The translations under genes were made by a program, and so were the position numbers. Source: Perlucidibaca sp. (GTDB taxonomy: Bacteria > Pseudomonadota > Gammaproteobacteria > Pseudomonadales > Moraxellaceae). Taken from it: 64,000 nucleotides of DNA. A model generated the notes under the pieces. The model ran no database searches. It was not told the origin of the DNA and saw only the letters and a program-made list of their open reading frames with translations. Each line of letters opens with the position of its first letter. Positions within the stretch are counted from its first letter, which is position 1. Where the stretch lies: positions 186,001-250,000 of the forward strand of contig JAHFSA010000003.1 in the NCBI GenBank assembly GCA_023265995.1. The letters run 5' to 3'. Positions 25,565 through 33,603 of the stretch are shown here, piece by piece.

Positions 25565-27259
25565 TCAAAAGAATTTTGTCCCGCTCATCCAGACACGGAT
25601 GTCACGCGAGTCATCATCTCTGTAGTGATCTCCTCCCAGTCGACCGGCCATGTCGACCTTCAGTGAATAGTCATCTGCCTTGTCCAGGCTGAGGCCGGTA
25701 CCGATGCCGGACAGTTTCATGTTGTTGTCCGGCATGCCGGGGTAGTTGTAACGGTTGATCTTGACGTAGCCGTAGTCCCAGAAATTGTTCCAGTAGAGGC
25801 TGCCGCCCATGGGGCTGAACGCAGGCAGGAAGTGACGGTATTCCACCGTGCTGAGCAGTACCTGGTCACCGAATCCGACACTGACCGGGAAGGCGCGCAC
25901 CCCCATGGGACCACCCAGGGATGTTCTTTCCAGCGGGTCGAGATTGCGGTTGGCGGTCTGTCCGCGCAGCGACACAACCAGATAGCCCTTGCCACGTATC
26001 GGCTTGGAGATCAGGTATTTGCCGCTGATCTTGGTGAACTTGCCGGCCGTGCGCAGGCCACCCGGGGCCTGGTCGGCGAGCATGCTGGAGAGCGTCTTGA
26101 TTTCGTTGTCACCACGGGTGAGGGTGGCTTCGAAGCCATGATAGACACCGTCGGCATCCGCTCCCTGATAGTGACCGCTCAAGGACACCGAAGCGTTATC
26201 CACCGAGCGTTCCTGCTCGACAGTCTTGCCCTGCTGGCGATCATTGCCATGCTTGTTTTCGACGCCGGCCCCCAGGTACAGGCTGGCATGGCGTGTCAGG
26301 TACAACGGGTGTGCGACACTGGCAGATATGCTGTCGCCCAGACCATCGGCGCGCAGCGGCTTGAAGTCACGGCCGACACCATAGTTGAGCTCTGAGTAGC
26401 TGACACCCACCGAGGTGCCCTGCGAGCCCACCGGGGCCTGCACGCTCAGGCGACCGAACTCGGTGTTGTGACTTTGCGCCAGCACACCGGTGAGGTCGAT
26501 CACTTCACCCAGGCCGAACAGGCCCCGGCTCTGCAGATCGAGGATGCCGCGGGCGCGGCCGGTGTTGCGGTTGCCCCAGTTGTCGACGCGAAGACTGCCG
26601 CCGAAGACCGGTTTCGAGCGTGACACGGTGATATGGGCATCAGCCTTGCCCAGCGAGGTACCTGGTCTGATGGCTGTATGCACCTTGGTCGCCGGCACGT
26701 TGCGCAGGTTCAGGATGGCGCGTTCCAGGGCCGATTGCTCCAGCGGGTTGCCGGGATCGACATTGGAGAAATAGGCCTGTGCCAGTGACGGCTGTAGCGG
26801 GGCGTCGGCAGCGACCAGTATCTGCTTGCTGCCCAGCACCCATTCGACAACGCGTATTTCCACCCGACCGGGTGAGTCCGTTTTCGGAACAACCTGTGCG
26901 TTGGTCAGGAAATAGCCGTGATCGCGATAGTAGTTCTGCACGGACATGGCGGCTGCGCGCAGATCCGCGCTGGTCACCGTCTTGCCGACATAGCCCCGGA
27001 CCAGCGGGCGCAGTTCGGCATCCTTGAAGAGGGTGTTGCCTGTGATGCTGATTGCCTCTACGCGTACCTTGGTACTGGCATCGGCAGTCTGATGGTCGTG
27101 ATCACGTGAAGGAGGCTGTGGCTGTGTGGCCATGTCGGCCGGTTTCGGAGCTGCCGGCAGACTGCCCATGGTGGAGCCGGCATCGGGAGGGGCTGCCAGT
27201 GCCATGGATGAACTGGCAGTGGCCAGAAACAGTATCTTCCAGGACATGAACTGACGCAT
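25565..27259 (-). CDS. TpsB/ShlB-FhaC family outer-membrane transporter
   Basis: A 564-residue two-partner-secretion transporter. After a signal peptide (MRQFMSWK, ending SMALA) and a Pro/Gln linker comes a POTRA domain (VRVEAISITGNTLFKDAELRPL to EIRVVEWVLG, about residues 65-150), a second POTRA-like part, and a 16-strand-type barrel from about 210 to the C-terminal Phe (GTKFF). The L6-type motif reads GVRAFP rather than the usual VRGY. TpsB proteins move a single partner exoprotein through the outer membrane. The ATG at 27259 has an AAGGAG site. The only nearby exported protein is the short Gly-rich one directly downstream. Confidence 0.88.
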   Translation of the reverse strand: MRQFMSWKILFLATASSSMALAAPPDAGSTMGSLPAAPKPADMATQPQPPSRDHDHQTADASTKVRVEAISITGNTLFKDAELRPLVRGYVGKTVTSADLRAAAMSVQNYYRDHGYFLTNAQVVPKTDSPGRVEIRVVEWVLGSKQILVAADAPLQPSLAQAYFSNVDPGNPLEQSALERAILNLRNVPATKVHTAIRPGTSLGKADAHITVSRSKPVFGGSLRVDNWGNRNTGRARGILDLQSRGLFGLGEVIDLTGVLAQSHNTEFGRLSVQAPVGSQGTSVGVSYSELNYGVGRDFKPLRADGLGDSISASVAHPLYLTRHASLYLGAGVENKHGNDRQQGKTVEQERSVDNASVSLSGHYQGADADGVYHGFEATLTRGDNEIKTLSSMLADQAPGGLRTAGKFTKISGKYLISKPIRGKGYLVVSLRGQTANRNLDPLERTSLGGPMGVRAFPVSVGFGDQVLLSTVEYRHFLPAFSPMGGSLYWNNFWDYGYVKINRYNYPGMPDNNMKLSGIGTGLSLDKADDYSLKVDMAGRLGGDHYRDDDSRDIRVWMSGTKFF

Positions 27260-27299
27260 GACTATCTCCTTGTCAACGCAAATCCGTTCTCGCCCTCTA

Positions 27300-27328
27300 T
27301 TCTTACCCCTGAATCGAACAAAAAACAA
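27300..27328 (-). promoter_or_regulatory. Candidate promoter of the TpsB gene
   Basis: On the minus strand TTGTTT (27328-27323) and TAAGAA (27305-27300) have a 17-base spacer, about 40 bases before the TpsB start. The flanks are AT-rich. Confidence 0.45.
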
Positions 27329-27349
27329 ACATTGATTTGCAATGCGCTA

Positions 27350-27377
27350 CACAATGGCAACAGATATTGCCATTGTG
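27350..27377 (-). terminator. Perfect hairpin between ndh and the TpsB gene
   Basis: CACAATGGCAA (27350-27360) and TTGCCATTGTG (27367-27377) make an 11-base stem with a six-base loop, 26 bases after the ndh stop and just upstream of the TpsB promoter. No T-run follows, so it could be a terminator or an operator. Confidence 0.5.
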
Positions 27378-27402
27378 AGCGAGTGCAGCCTCTGACCGGT
27401 GG

Positions 27403-28695
27403 TCAGTGCAGCTTGAGGCTCGGGCCGGAAGTCCTGCTCAGCATGTCCTTGACGAAGAGCACGCCGGTCTTGAACGGACCGTGCAGCGCCATCTGGTGCA
27501 GACGGTAGAGCGAGACATACATGAGGCGGGCAATGCGGCCCTGGATGCCTATGGAGCCCATGAGCACGCCAACGGCACTGGTACTGAGCGAGATCAGCGA
27601 GCCCTTGTCATGGAAGCGGAAGTTCGTCAGCGACTTGCCGGCGAGATGTCGGGGCAGGGCCTTGATCAGGTACATGGCCTGCTGGTTGGCGGTCTGCGCG
27701 CGCGGCGGCAGCGGACGTTCGGCTCCCGGCAGCAGGCAGGATGCGCAGTCGCCGAGCGCGAAGATGCTGCTGTCGCGGGTGGTCTGCAGCGTCGGCGTGG
27801 TGACCAGCTGATTGATGCGGTTGGTCTCCAGTCCGCCGAGCTCGCGCAGGTTGTCGGCGGCCTTGATGCCGGCCGACCAGACCTTGAGCGAGGCCGGTAT
27901 GAATAGGCCGCTTTCGGCGAGCAGGCCCTGGCTGGTGATGTCGGTGATCTTCTGTCGCGTGTAGACCTTGATGCCCAGCGTTTCCAGCTGCTTGTGGGCA
28001 GCCCGCGAGGTGCCTTCCGGGAGCACCGGCAGAATGCGGTCGGCGGCTTCGATCAGGCTGATGTTGACGCGGTTCGGCGTGATTTCGTCGAGACCGTATT
28101 CGACGAACTTGTGCGCGGCATGGTGCAGCTCGGCGGCGAGTTCGACACCGGTGGCACCGGCGCCGACGATGGCGATGTTGAGTTCGGCCAGGCTCGCCGC
28201 GCCTTCCGGCAGGGCATGCGCACGCAGGTACATGTTGAGGAACTGCGACTGGAAGCGGTCGGCCTGGGCGCGCGAGTCGAGGAAGACGCAGTGCTGGCGG
28301 GCGCCCGGCGTGCCGAAGTCATTGGAGGTGGAGCCTATGGCCAGCACCAGGGTGTCATAGGCCAGTTCGCGGCCTTCGGCGAAGACCTGCCCGTCGTCGT
28401 CGGTGAGCGGGGCGAGGCCGATGACCTTGCGCTCGCGATCCAGCGTTTCGAGACGGCCGAGCTGGAACTCGAAGTGGTGGCGGGCGCCGTGAGCGAAGTA
28501 GTTCAGTTCGTCTTCGTAGGAGTTGATGGTGCCGGCCGCGACTTCATGCAGCAGCGGCTTCCAGATGTGGGTCAGGCAGGCATCGACCAGGATGATCCGG
28601 GCCTTGCCGCTGCGACCGAGAGTCTTGCCGAGACCGGTGGCCAGTTCCAGGCCGCCGGCGCCGCCGCCGACGATGACAATACGAGGTGTGCTCAC
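27403..28695 (-). CDS. ndh: Type II NADH dehydrogenase-like FAD oxidoreductase
   Basis: A 430-residue single-subunit NAD(P)H:quinone oxidoreductase type. The FAD motif IVIVGGGAGGLELATGLG is at residues 5-22, LVLAIGSTSNDFG near 115-127, the NADH-binding motif IAIVGAGATGVELAAELH near 174-191, and a late FAD motif FALGDCASCL. The C-terminal 70 residues are amphipathic, fitting peripheral attachment to the inner membrane. It would feed electrons into the quinone pool without pumping protons. Closely related sequences include sulfide:quinone reductases, but the motifs fit Ndh better. Confidence 0.88.
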   Translation of the reverse strand: MSTPRIVIVGGGAGGLELATGLGKTLGRSGKARIILVDACLTHIWKPLLHEVAAGTINSYEDELNYFAHGARHHFEFQLGRLETLDRERKVIGLAPLTDDDGQVFAEGRELAYDTLVLAIGSTSNDFGTPGARQHCVFLDSRAQADRFQSQFLNMYLRAHALPEGAASLAELNIAIVGAGATGVELAAELHHAAHKFVEYGLDEITPNRVNISLIEAADRILPVLPEGTSRAAHKQLETLGIKVYTRQKITDITSQGLLAESGLFIPASLKVWSAGIKAADNLRELGGLETNRINQLVTTPTLQTTRDSSIFALGDCASCLLPGAERPLPPRAQTANQQAMYLIKALPRHLAGKSLTNFRFHDKGSLISLSTSAVGVLMGSIGIQGRIARLMYVSLYRLHQMALHGPFKTGVLFVKDMLSRTSGPSLKLH

Positions 28696-28825
28696 GAGAG
28701 CCTCCGCAACGAATGATTTGCGGAAGGCGTCTGCAGGATTCGGGCCGCATTGAGCGGCATGGCAGACGACTTGCGGAAATTCTCCGGCAGTCGTTGCCGA
28801 TTTTACGCTGCCGAAGGCAGCCAGA

Positions 28826-28845
28826 GCGAGACTGGACAGTCTCGC
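28826..28845 (-). terminator. Hairpin after the lipase-like gene
   Basis: GCGAGACT and AGTCTCGC with loop GGAC form an eight-base stem about 43 bases past the stop of the minus-strand hydrolase. No T-run is present, so the assignment is weak. Confidence 0.35.
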
Positions 28846-28887
28846 CTGGCGGCAGTCAGGCCGGTTTCCCGGTGGCTGCGAACTCTG

Positions 28888-29916
28888 TCAGCTGGTTCTG
28901 CCGGCCAGCCAGGGCTCTGGGTCATGTGCCGGTTTGAGGACGCATACCGGCTGGGCGACGCGGAGCAGGGTGGCATCGAGCCAGGTCAGCAGGTCGTCGA
29001 AGACTTCGCCGCGGTTGGTCTCGTGAAAGAGGTCGTGGCGGGCATCCTCGTAGATCTTGAGGGTGACATCGCGCATGCCGGCTTCCTCGAGCTTGTCGTC
29101 GAGCATGGCCACGGTCACGCCGTCCTTGCCGACCGGGTCCTTGGAGCCGGCGAAGGAGTAGACCGGCAGGTCCTTGCGGATCTTGCTCAGGTTGACCATG
29201 CGCTGGCAGCGGCTGAGACCTTCGAGCAGGTCACGCCAGTAGCCGTTGGTGCAGGTCACGCCGCAGCGCGGGTCGTCGAGGTATTTCTGCACGAAGCCTT
29301 CATCACGCGAGAGCCAGTCGTATTCGCTCTTGCGCGGCTGGAAGGCGCGCGCGAACTTGCCGAAGGTGAGGGCGTGGATGATGGGGCTGCGGGCATTCTC
29401 GCCCTGGCGCCAGCACTCGAAGGCGGCGAACAGGTGCGCCGACCAGGTGAACCAGGGCGCCTCGTAGTTGGTGCCCTGCAGAATCAGGGCATCGACTGTG
29501 TGCGAATGGCGCTCGACATAGGACAGGCTGATGAACGAGCCCATGGAGTGGCCGAGCAGGATCCAGGGCACATCCGGATAGATGCTCTTGCCATGGTGAT
29601 TGATGGTGCGGATGTCGGCGCAGACGGCTTCCCAGTGCTGATGCTCGCTGATTTCGCCGAGCGCCTCGACCGGCACCGACAGGCCGTGGCAGCGATGGTC
29701 ATGCGCCATCACGGCATAGCCGGCGGCGTTCAGCACGGCGGCCGTGTCATGGTACATGCCGCTGTGTTCGGACATGCCGTGGGCGATGTGGATGAGAGCC
29801 TTGGGATGCGCGACCGGCCAATGGCGGAGGGGGATGGGATGGCCATCCTCGGCGAGCAGGAACTCGACGCCGGTACTGTCTGCTGACCTGATGTGTTCAG
29901 CGCTGGCGGTAATCAT
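28888..29916 (-). CDS. Alpha/beta hydrolase, monoacylglycerol lipase-like
   Basis: A 342-residue soluble serine hydrolase of the lysophospholipase/monoglyceride lipase group. HIAHGMSEHS (43-52) is the oxyanion region, LGHSMGS (121-127) the nucleophile elbow with Ser124, GSKDPVG carries the acid, and a late EDARHDLFHE holds the histidine. These motifs match the MGL group well. The ATG at 29916 avoids overlap with the divergent M61 peptidase gene at 29966; a longer frame starting at 29979 would overlap it. Exact lipid substrate is unknown. Confidence 0.85.
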   Translation of the reverse strand: MITASAEHIRSADSTGVEFLLAEDGHPIPLRHWPVAHPKALIHIAHGMSEHSGMYHDTAAVLNAAGYAVMAHDHRCHGLSVPVEALGEISEHQHWEAVCADIRTINHHGKSIYPDVPWILLGHSMGSFISLSYVERHSHTVDALILQGTNYEAPWFTWSAHLFAAFECWRQGENARSPIIHALTFGKFARAFQPRKSEYDWLSRDEGFVQKYLDDPRCGVTCTNGYWRDLLEGLSRCQRMVNLSKIRKDLPVYSFAGSKDPVGKDGVTVAMLDDKLEEAGMRDVTLKIYEDARHDLFHETNRGEVFDDLLTWLDATLLRVAQPVCVLKPAHDPEPWLAGRTS

Positions 29917-29965
29917 ATATGCTGCCCAACCTCTGTTGTTCTGGTTATTCAGGAGGTCTGCCGGC

Positions 29966-31768
29966 ATGCAGGCGGCCATTCACTACCGGGTCGCTGCGCT
30001 CAGGCCGGCCTCCCATCGGTTTCAAGTCTCGCTCGTCATGTCTCATCCTGATCCGCAGGGGCAGCGCCTCTGGTTGCCGGACTGGATACCCGGAAGCTAC
30101 ATGATCCGGGACTTTGCCCGCAACATCGGGCCCTTGCGCGTCGTCGATGCCGAGGGGCATTCCGTCGCCATCACGGCGCTCGACAAGTCATCCTGGCAGT
30201 GCGCGGCGGCGACCGGGCCGCTGACGGTGAGCTACGAGGTCTATGCCTGGGATCTGTCGGTGCGCAGCGCGCATCTCGACCAGACACATGGCTACTTCAA
30301 CGGCACGTCGCTGTTTCTGGCCGTGGCCGGCCAGGAAGAGGCGGCGGTCAGCGTCGATCTCGTGCACCCCGAGGGTGTCGAGGGTGAGTGGCGGGTGGCG
30401 ACCACCTTGCCGAGCCGTGGTGCCCCGGAGCTGGGTTTCGGGCGCTATGGCGCCGACAGCTACGACGAGCTGATCGATCATCCGGTCGAGATGGGCAGCT
30501 TCGATTACGCCGAGTTCACGGCCTGTGGCGTGCCGCATGCCGTGGCCGTTACCGGCCGGCATCGTGGCGATCTCGCGCGCCTGACGCGCGATCTGCAGCG
30601 CATCTGCGAGGCGCAGATCCGTTTCTTCGGCGAACCGGCGCCGTTCCAGCGCTACCTGTTCCAGATCATGGCTGTCGGCCAGGGCTATGGCGGCCTCGAG
30701 CACCGCAGCTCGACCAGCCTGCTGTGCAGCCGCGACGAGCTGCCGCAGCCGGGCGAGGCCGAGAGCAAGCCGTCGAACGGCTACCGCAGTCTGCTCGGCC
30801 TGTGCAGCCACGAGTATTTCCACAGCTGGAACGTCAAGCGCCTGAAGCCGGCCGAGTTCCTGCCCTATGACCTGCGCCGCGAGAACCATACCCATCTGCT
30901 CTGGTTCTTCGAGGGCGTGACCTCCTATTACGATGATCTCTTTCTGCTGCGCACCGGCCTGATCAGCGCGGCGAGCTATCTGGAGCTGCTGGCGCAGCAG
31001 ATCACGCGCCATCTGCGCACGCCCGGACGCGCCGTGCAGAGTGTGAGCGAGTCCAGCTTCCAGGCCTGGACCAAGTACTACAAGACCGACGAGAACACGC
31101 CCAACAGCGTCGTCAGCTACTACGTCAAGGGCTCGCTGGTGGCGCTCTGCCTGGATCTCGAGCTGCGTCGTCTGGACTCCAGTCTGGATGCCCTGATGCG
31201 GCTGCTCTGGCGTGATTTCGCGCTGGCCGGGCGCGGCGTGAGCGAGGCCGACATCCGTGCCGGCATACGTCAGCTGACGGGTGGCGACGCCCTCGAGGCC
31301 TTTCTCGATCTCGCCTTGCATGGCACCGAGGAGCTGCCCTGGCAGGAGCTGCTGGAGTCCTGCGGCATAGGTGTGCAGCTGCGCGCCGCCGAGGGCAGCA
31401 TAGACGCCGGAGGCCGCCCCGGCGTGCTCACCGGCGAGCGACCCTGGCTGGGTGTGCGTACCCAGGCGGCCGAGGGTGGAGTGCAGCTCAGCTTCGTTCA
31501 GCACGGCGGTCCGGCGGAAGCGGCGGGGCTGTCGGCGGGTGACTTGGTGGTCGCGCTCGACAAGCTGCGCGTTAGCAGCACAAATTGGGAAAAACGCCTC
31601 TGGCAGCATGCTGTAGGCGACAACATCTCGGTGTATGCTTTCCGCCGGGATGAGTGGTTTGCTGTCACTTGCCAGCTTGCCGCCGCCCCCCTGGATACCT
31701 GTGTGCTGACCTTGCCAGCAGAGTCTCCGGCACGGACGCTCTCGGATCGCTGGCTGTTGCACATCTGA
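29966..31768 (+). CDS. M61-family peptidase with PDZ domain
   Basis: A 600-residue metallopeptidase of the glycyl-aminopeptidase (M61) family. The zinc site HEYFHSWNVKRLKP begins at 282 (HExxH, 282-286), with the preceding GGLEH at 242-246; the third ligand would be the Glu of WFFEGVTSYY. A PDZ domain occupies roughly 480-570 (LGVRTQAAEGGVQLSFVQ, GGPAEAAGLSAGDLVVALD). No signal peptide is evident. An ideal AGGAGG site precedes the ATG at 29966, which settles the start. Physiological substrates are unknown. Confidence 0.9.
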   Translation: MQAAIHYRVAALRPASHRFQVSLVMSHPDPQGQRLWLPDWIPGSYMIRDFARNIGPLRVVDAEGHSVAITALDKSSWQCAAATGPLTVSYEVYAWDLSVRSAHLDQTHGYFNGTSLFLAVAGQEEAAVSVDLVHPEGVEGEWRVATTLPSRGAPELGFGRYGADSYDELIDHPVEMGSFDYAEFTACGVPHAVAVTGRHRGDLARLTRDLQRICEAQIRFFGEPAPFQRYLFQIMAVGQGYGGLEHRSSTSLLCSRDELPQPGEAESKPSNGYRSLLGLCSHEYFHSWNVKRLKPAEFLPYDLRRENHTHLLWFFEGVTSYYDDLFLLRTGLISAASYLELLAQQITRHLRTPGRAVQSVSESSFQAWTKYYKTDENTPNSVVSYYVKGSLVALCLDLELRRLDSSLDALMRLLWRDFALAGRGVSEADIRAGIRQLTGGDALEAFLDLALHGTEELPWQELLESCGIGVQLRAAEGSIDAGGRPGVLTGERPWLGVRTQAAEGGVQLSFVQHGGPAEAAGLSAGDLVVALDKLRVSSTNWEKRLWQHAVGDNISVYAFRRDEWFAVTCQLAAAPLDTCVLTLPAESPARTLSDRWLLHI

Positions 31769-31802
31769 CCATAATAAAAGGACTCGCTGGAGACCCTGAT
31801 TC

Positions 31803-33464
31803 ATGCATGCTGACTTCTGGCAAGACAAATATCCTGCTTCGGTTCCTTTCCGCATCGATACCGCTGCCTACAATTCGGTGCTCGAGGTCTTCCACGAAGC
31901 CTGCCATCGTTTTGGCGATGCTCCGGCGTTCTCCAACATGGGCCACACGCTGACCTACAACGACGTTGATCGTCTGAGCGCAGCCTTCGCCTCCTATATC
32001 CAGTACCACACCGATCTCAAGCCGGGCGACCGCATCGCCGTGCAGATGCCCAACCTGCTGCAGTATCCGGTGGTGGTGTTCGGTGCCATGCGTGCCGGTC
32101 TGGTGGTGGTCAACACCAACCCGCTCTATACCGCTCGCGAAATGCTGCACCAGTTCAACGATGCTGGCGTCAAGGCGCTGGTGGCTCTGGCCAACTTCGG
32201 CAACCTGGTGCAGGAAGTGCTGCCGCAGACCCAGGTCAAGTACCTGTTCCTGACCGAGATCGGCGACATCCTGCCGGTGCCGAAGCGCTGGATCGTCAAC
32301 ACCGTGGTCAAGCACGTGAAGAAGATGGTGCCGGAGTTCAGCCTGCCGCAGGCCATTCCGTTCACCCAGGCCATCAGCAAGGGCCGTCGCCGCCCGCCGG
32401 TGGATTACACCTGCAAGGCTGAAGACGTGGCCGTGCTGCAGTACACCGGTGGCACCACCGGCGTTTCCAAGGGTGCCATGCTGACCCAGGCCAATCTGGT
32501 GGCCAACCTGCTGCAGGTGCGCGCGGTACTCACCGCCACCTTCGAGCCGGGCAAGGAAATCATGGTCGTGCCGCTGCCGCTCTACCACATCTTCGCCTTC
32601 ATGGTCGGCTGTCTGGCCATGATGGAGCTGGGCGGCCACACGGTGCTGATCACCAACCCGCGTGACATCCCGGCCTTCGTCAAGGAACTGAGCCAGTGGC
32701 GCTTCACCGCGCTGGCCGGTCTCAACACCCTGTTCGTGGCGCTGCTCAACAGCCCCGAATTCCGCAAGCTCGATTTCAGCCCGCTCAAGCTCACCGTCGC
32801 CGGTGGCATGGCCATGCAGATCAAGCCGGCCGAAGAGTGGGAAGCACTGACCGGTTGCCGCATCTGCGAAGGCTTCGGCATGACCGAAACCTCGCCGGTG
32901 GTGTCGCTCAATCCGGTCGCTGCCATCAAGCTCGGCACCATCGGCATGCCGGTGCCCAACACCGAGCTCAAGGTTATCTCCGAGGAAGGCGAGGAGCTGC
33001 CGCTGGGCGAAGCCGGCGAGCTCTGCGTGCGCGGTCCGCAGGTCATGAAGGGCTACTGGAATCGTCCCGATGCCACCGCCGAGACCATCGATGCGGGCGG
33101 CTGGCTGCACACCGGTGACGTTGCCGTGATCCAGCCGGACGGCTACCTGCGCATCGTCGACCGCAAGAAGGACATGATCCTGGTGTCGGGCTTCAACGTT
33201 TACCCGAACGAGATCGAGGATGTCGCCGCTGGTCATCCGGGCGTGCTCGAAAGCGCCGCGGTCGGCATTCCGGACGAGAAGTCGGGCGAAGTGGTCAAAC
33301 TCTTCGTGGTCAAGAAGGATCCGGCGCTCACCGAAGAGCAGCTGATGGCTCATCTGCGCGCCAACCTGACCGGCTACAAGATCCCGCGTCACATCGCGTT
33401 CCGTGCCGATCTGCCGAAGACCAACGTCGGCAAGATCCTGCGTCGCGAATTGCGCGGTGCCTGA
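31803..33464 (+). CDS. fadD: Long-chain fatty-acid--CoA ligase
   Basis: A 553-residue AMP-forming acyl-CoA synthetase. The ATP signature YTGGTTGVSKGAM lies near residue 215, followed by GFGMTETSPVVSLNP, HTGDVAVIQPDGYLRIVDRKKD and the C-terminal lysine region KTNVGKILRREL. These match FadD, which activates fatty acids with ATP and CoA at the inner membrane. A GGAG site precedes the start. A strong terminator follows, so it is either alone or the end of a transcript with the peptidase gene 34 bases upstream. Confidence 0.93.
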   Translation: MHADFWQDKYPASVPFRIDTAAYNSVLEVFHEACHRFGDAPAFSNMGHTLTYNDVDRLSAAFASYIQYHTDLKPGDRIAVQMPNLLQYPVVVFGAMRAGLVVVNTNPLYTAREMLHQFNDAGVKALVALANFGNLVQEVLPQTQVKYLFLTEIGDILPVPKRWIVNTVVKHVKKMVPEFSLPQAIPFTQAISKGRRRPPVDYTCKAEDVAVLQYTGGTTGVSKGAMLTQANLVANLLQVRAVLTATFEPGKEIMVVPLPLYHIFAFMVGCLAMMELGGHTVLITNPRDIPAFVKELSQWRFTALAGLNTLFVALLNSPEFRKLDFSPLKLTVAGGMAMQIKPAEEWEALTGCRICEGFGMTETSPVVSLNPVAAIKLGTIGMPVPNTELKVISEEGEELPLGEAGELCVRGPQVMKGYWNRPDATAETIDAGGWLHTGDVAVIQPDGYLRIVDRKKDMILVSGFNVYPNEIEDVAAGHPGVLESAAVGIPDEKSGEVVKLFVVKKDPALTEEQLMAHLRANLTGYKIPRHIAFRADLPKTNVGKILRRELRGA

Positions 33465-33498
33465 CTCCGGGTGCGGGCAAGGCCCCGGTAACGGGTAA

Positions 33499-33530
33499 GT
33501 AAGGGCGGCCAAGGCCGCCCTTACTGCTTT
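33499..33530 (+). terminator. Intrinsic terminator after fadD
   Basis: GTAAGGGCGGCC (33499-33510) and GGCCGCCCTTAC (33513-33524) form a 12-base stem followed by TGCTTTT. It lies 35 bases past the fadD stop and before hrpA. Confidence 0.85.
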
Positions 33531-33603
33531 TCCGGGGCGGCTTTTCCTGAACTGTTTTTTTCGCGACTGTTTTCCGGGGCACGCATGTTGAGCATGGAAG
33601 GGT

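Noticed and set aside
29916-29979. Longer N-terminus of the minus-strand lipase-like protein starting at 29979
   Set aside because: It would overlap the start of the M61 peptidase gene, which has an AGGAGG site. The start at 29916 keeps both genes separate.
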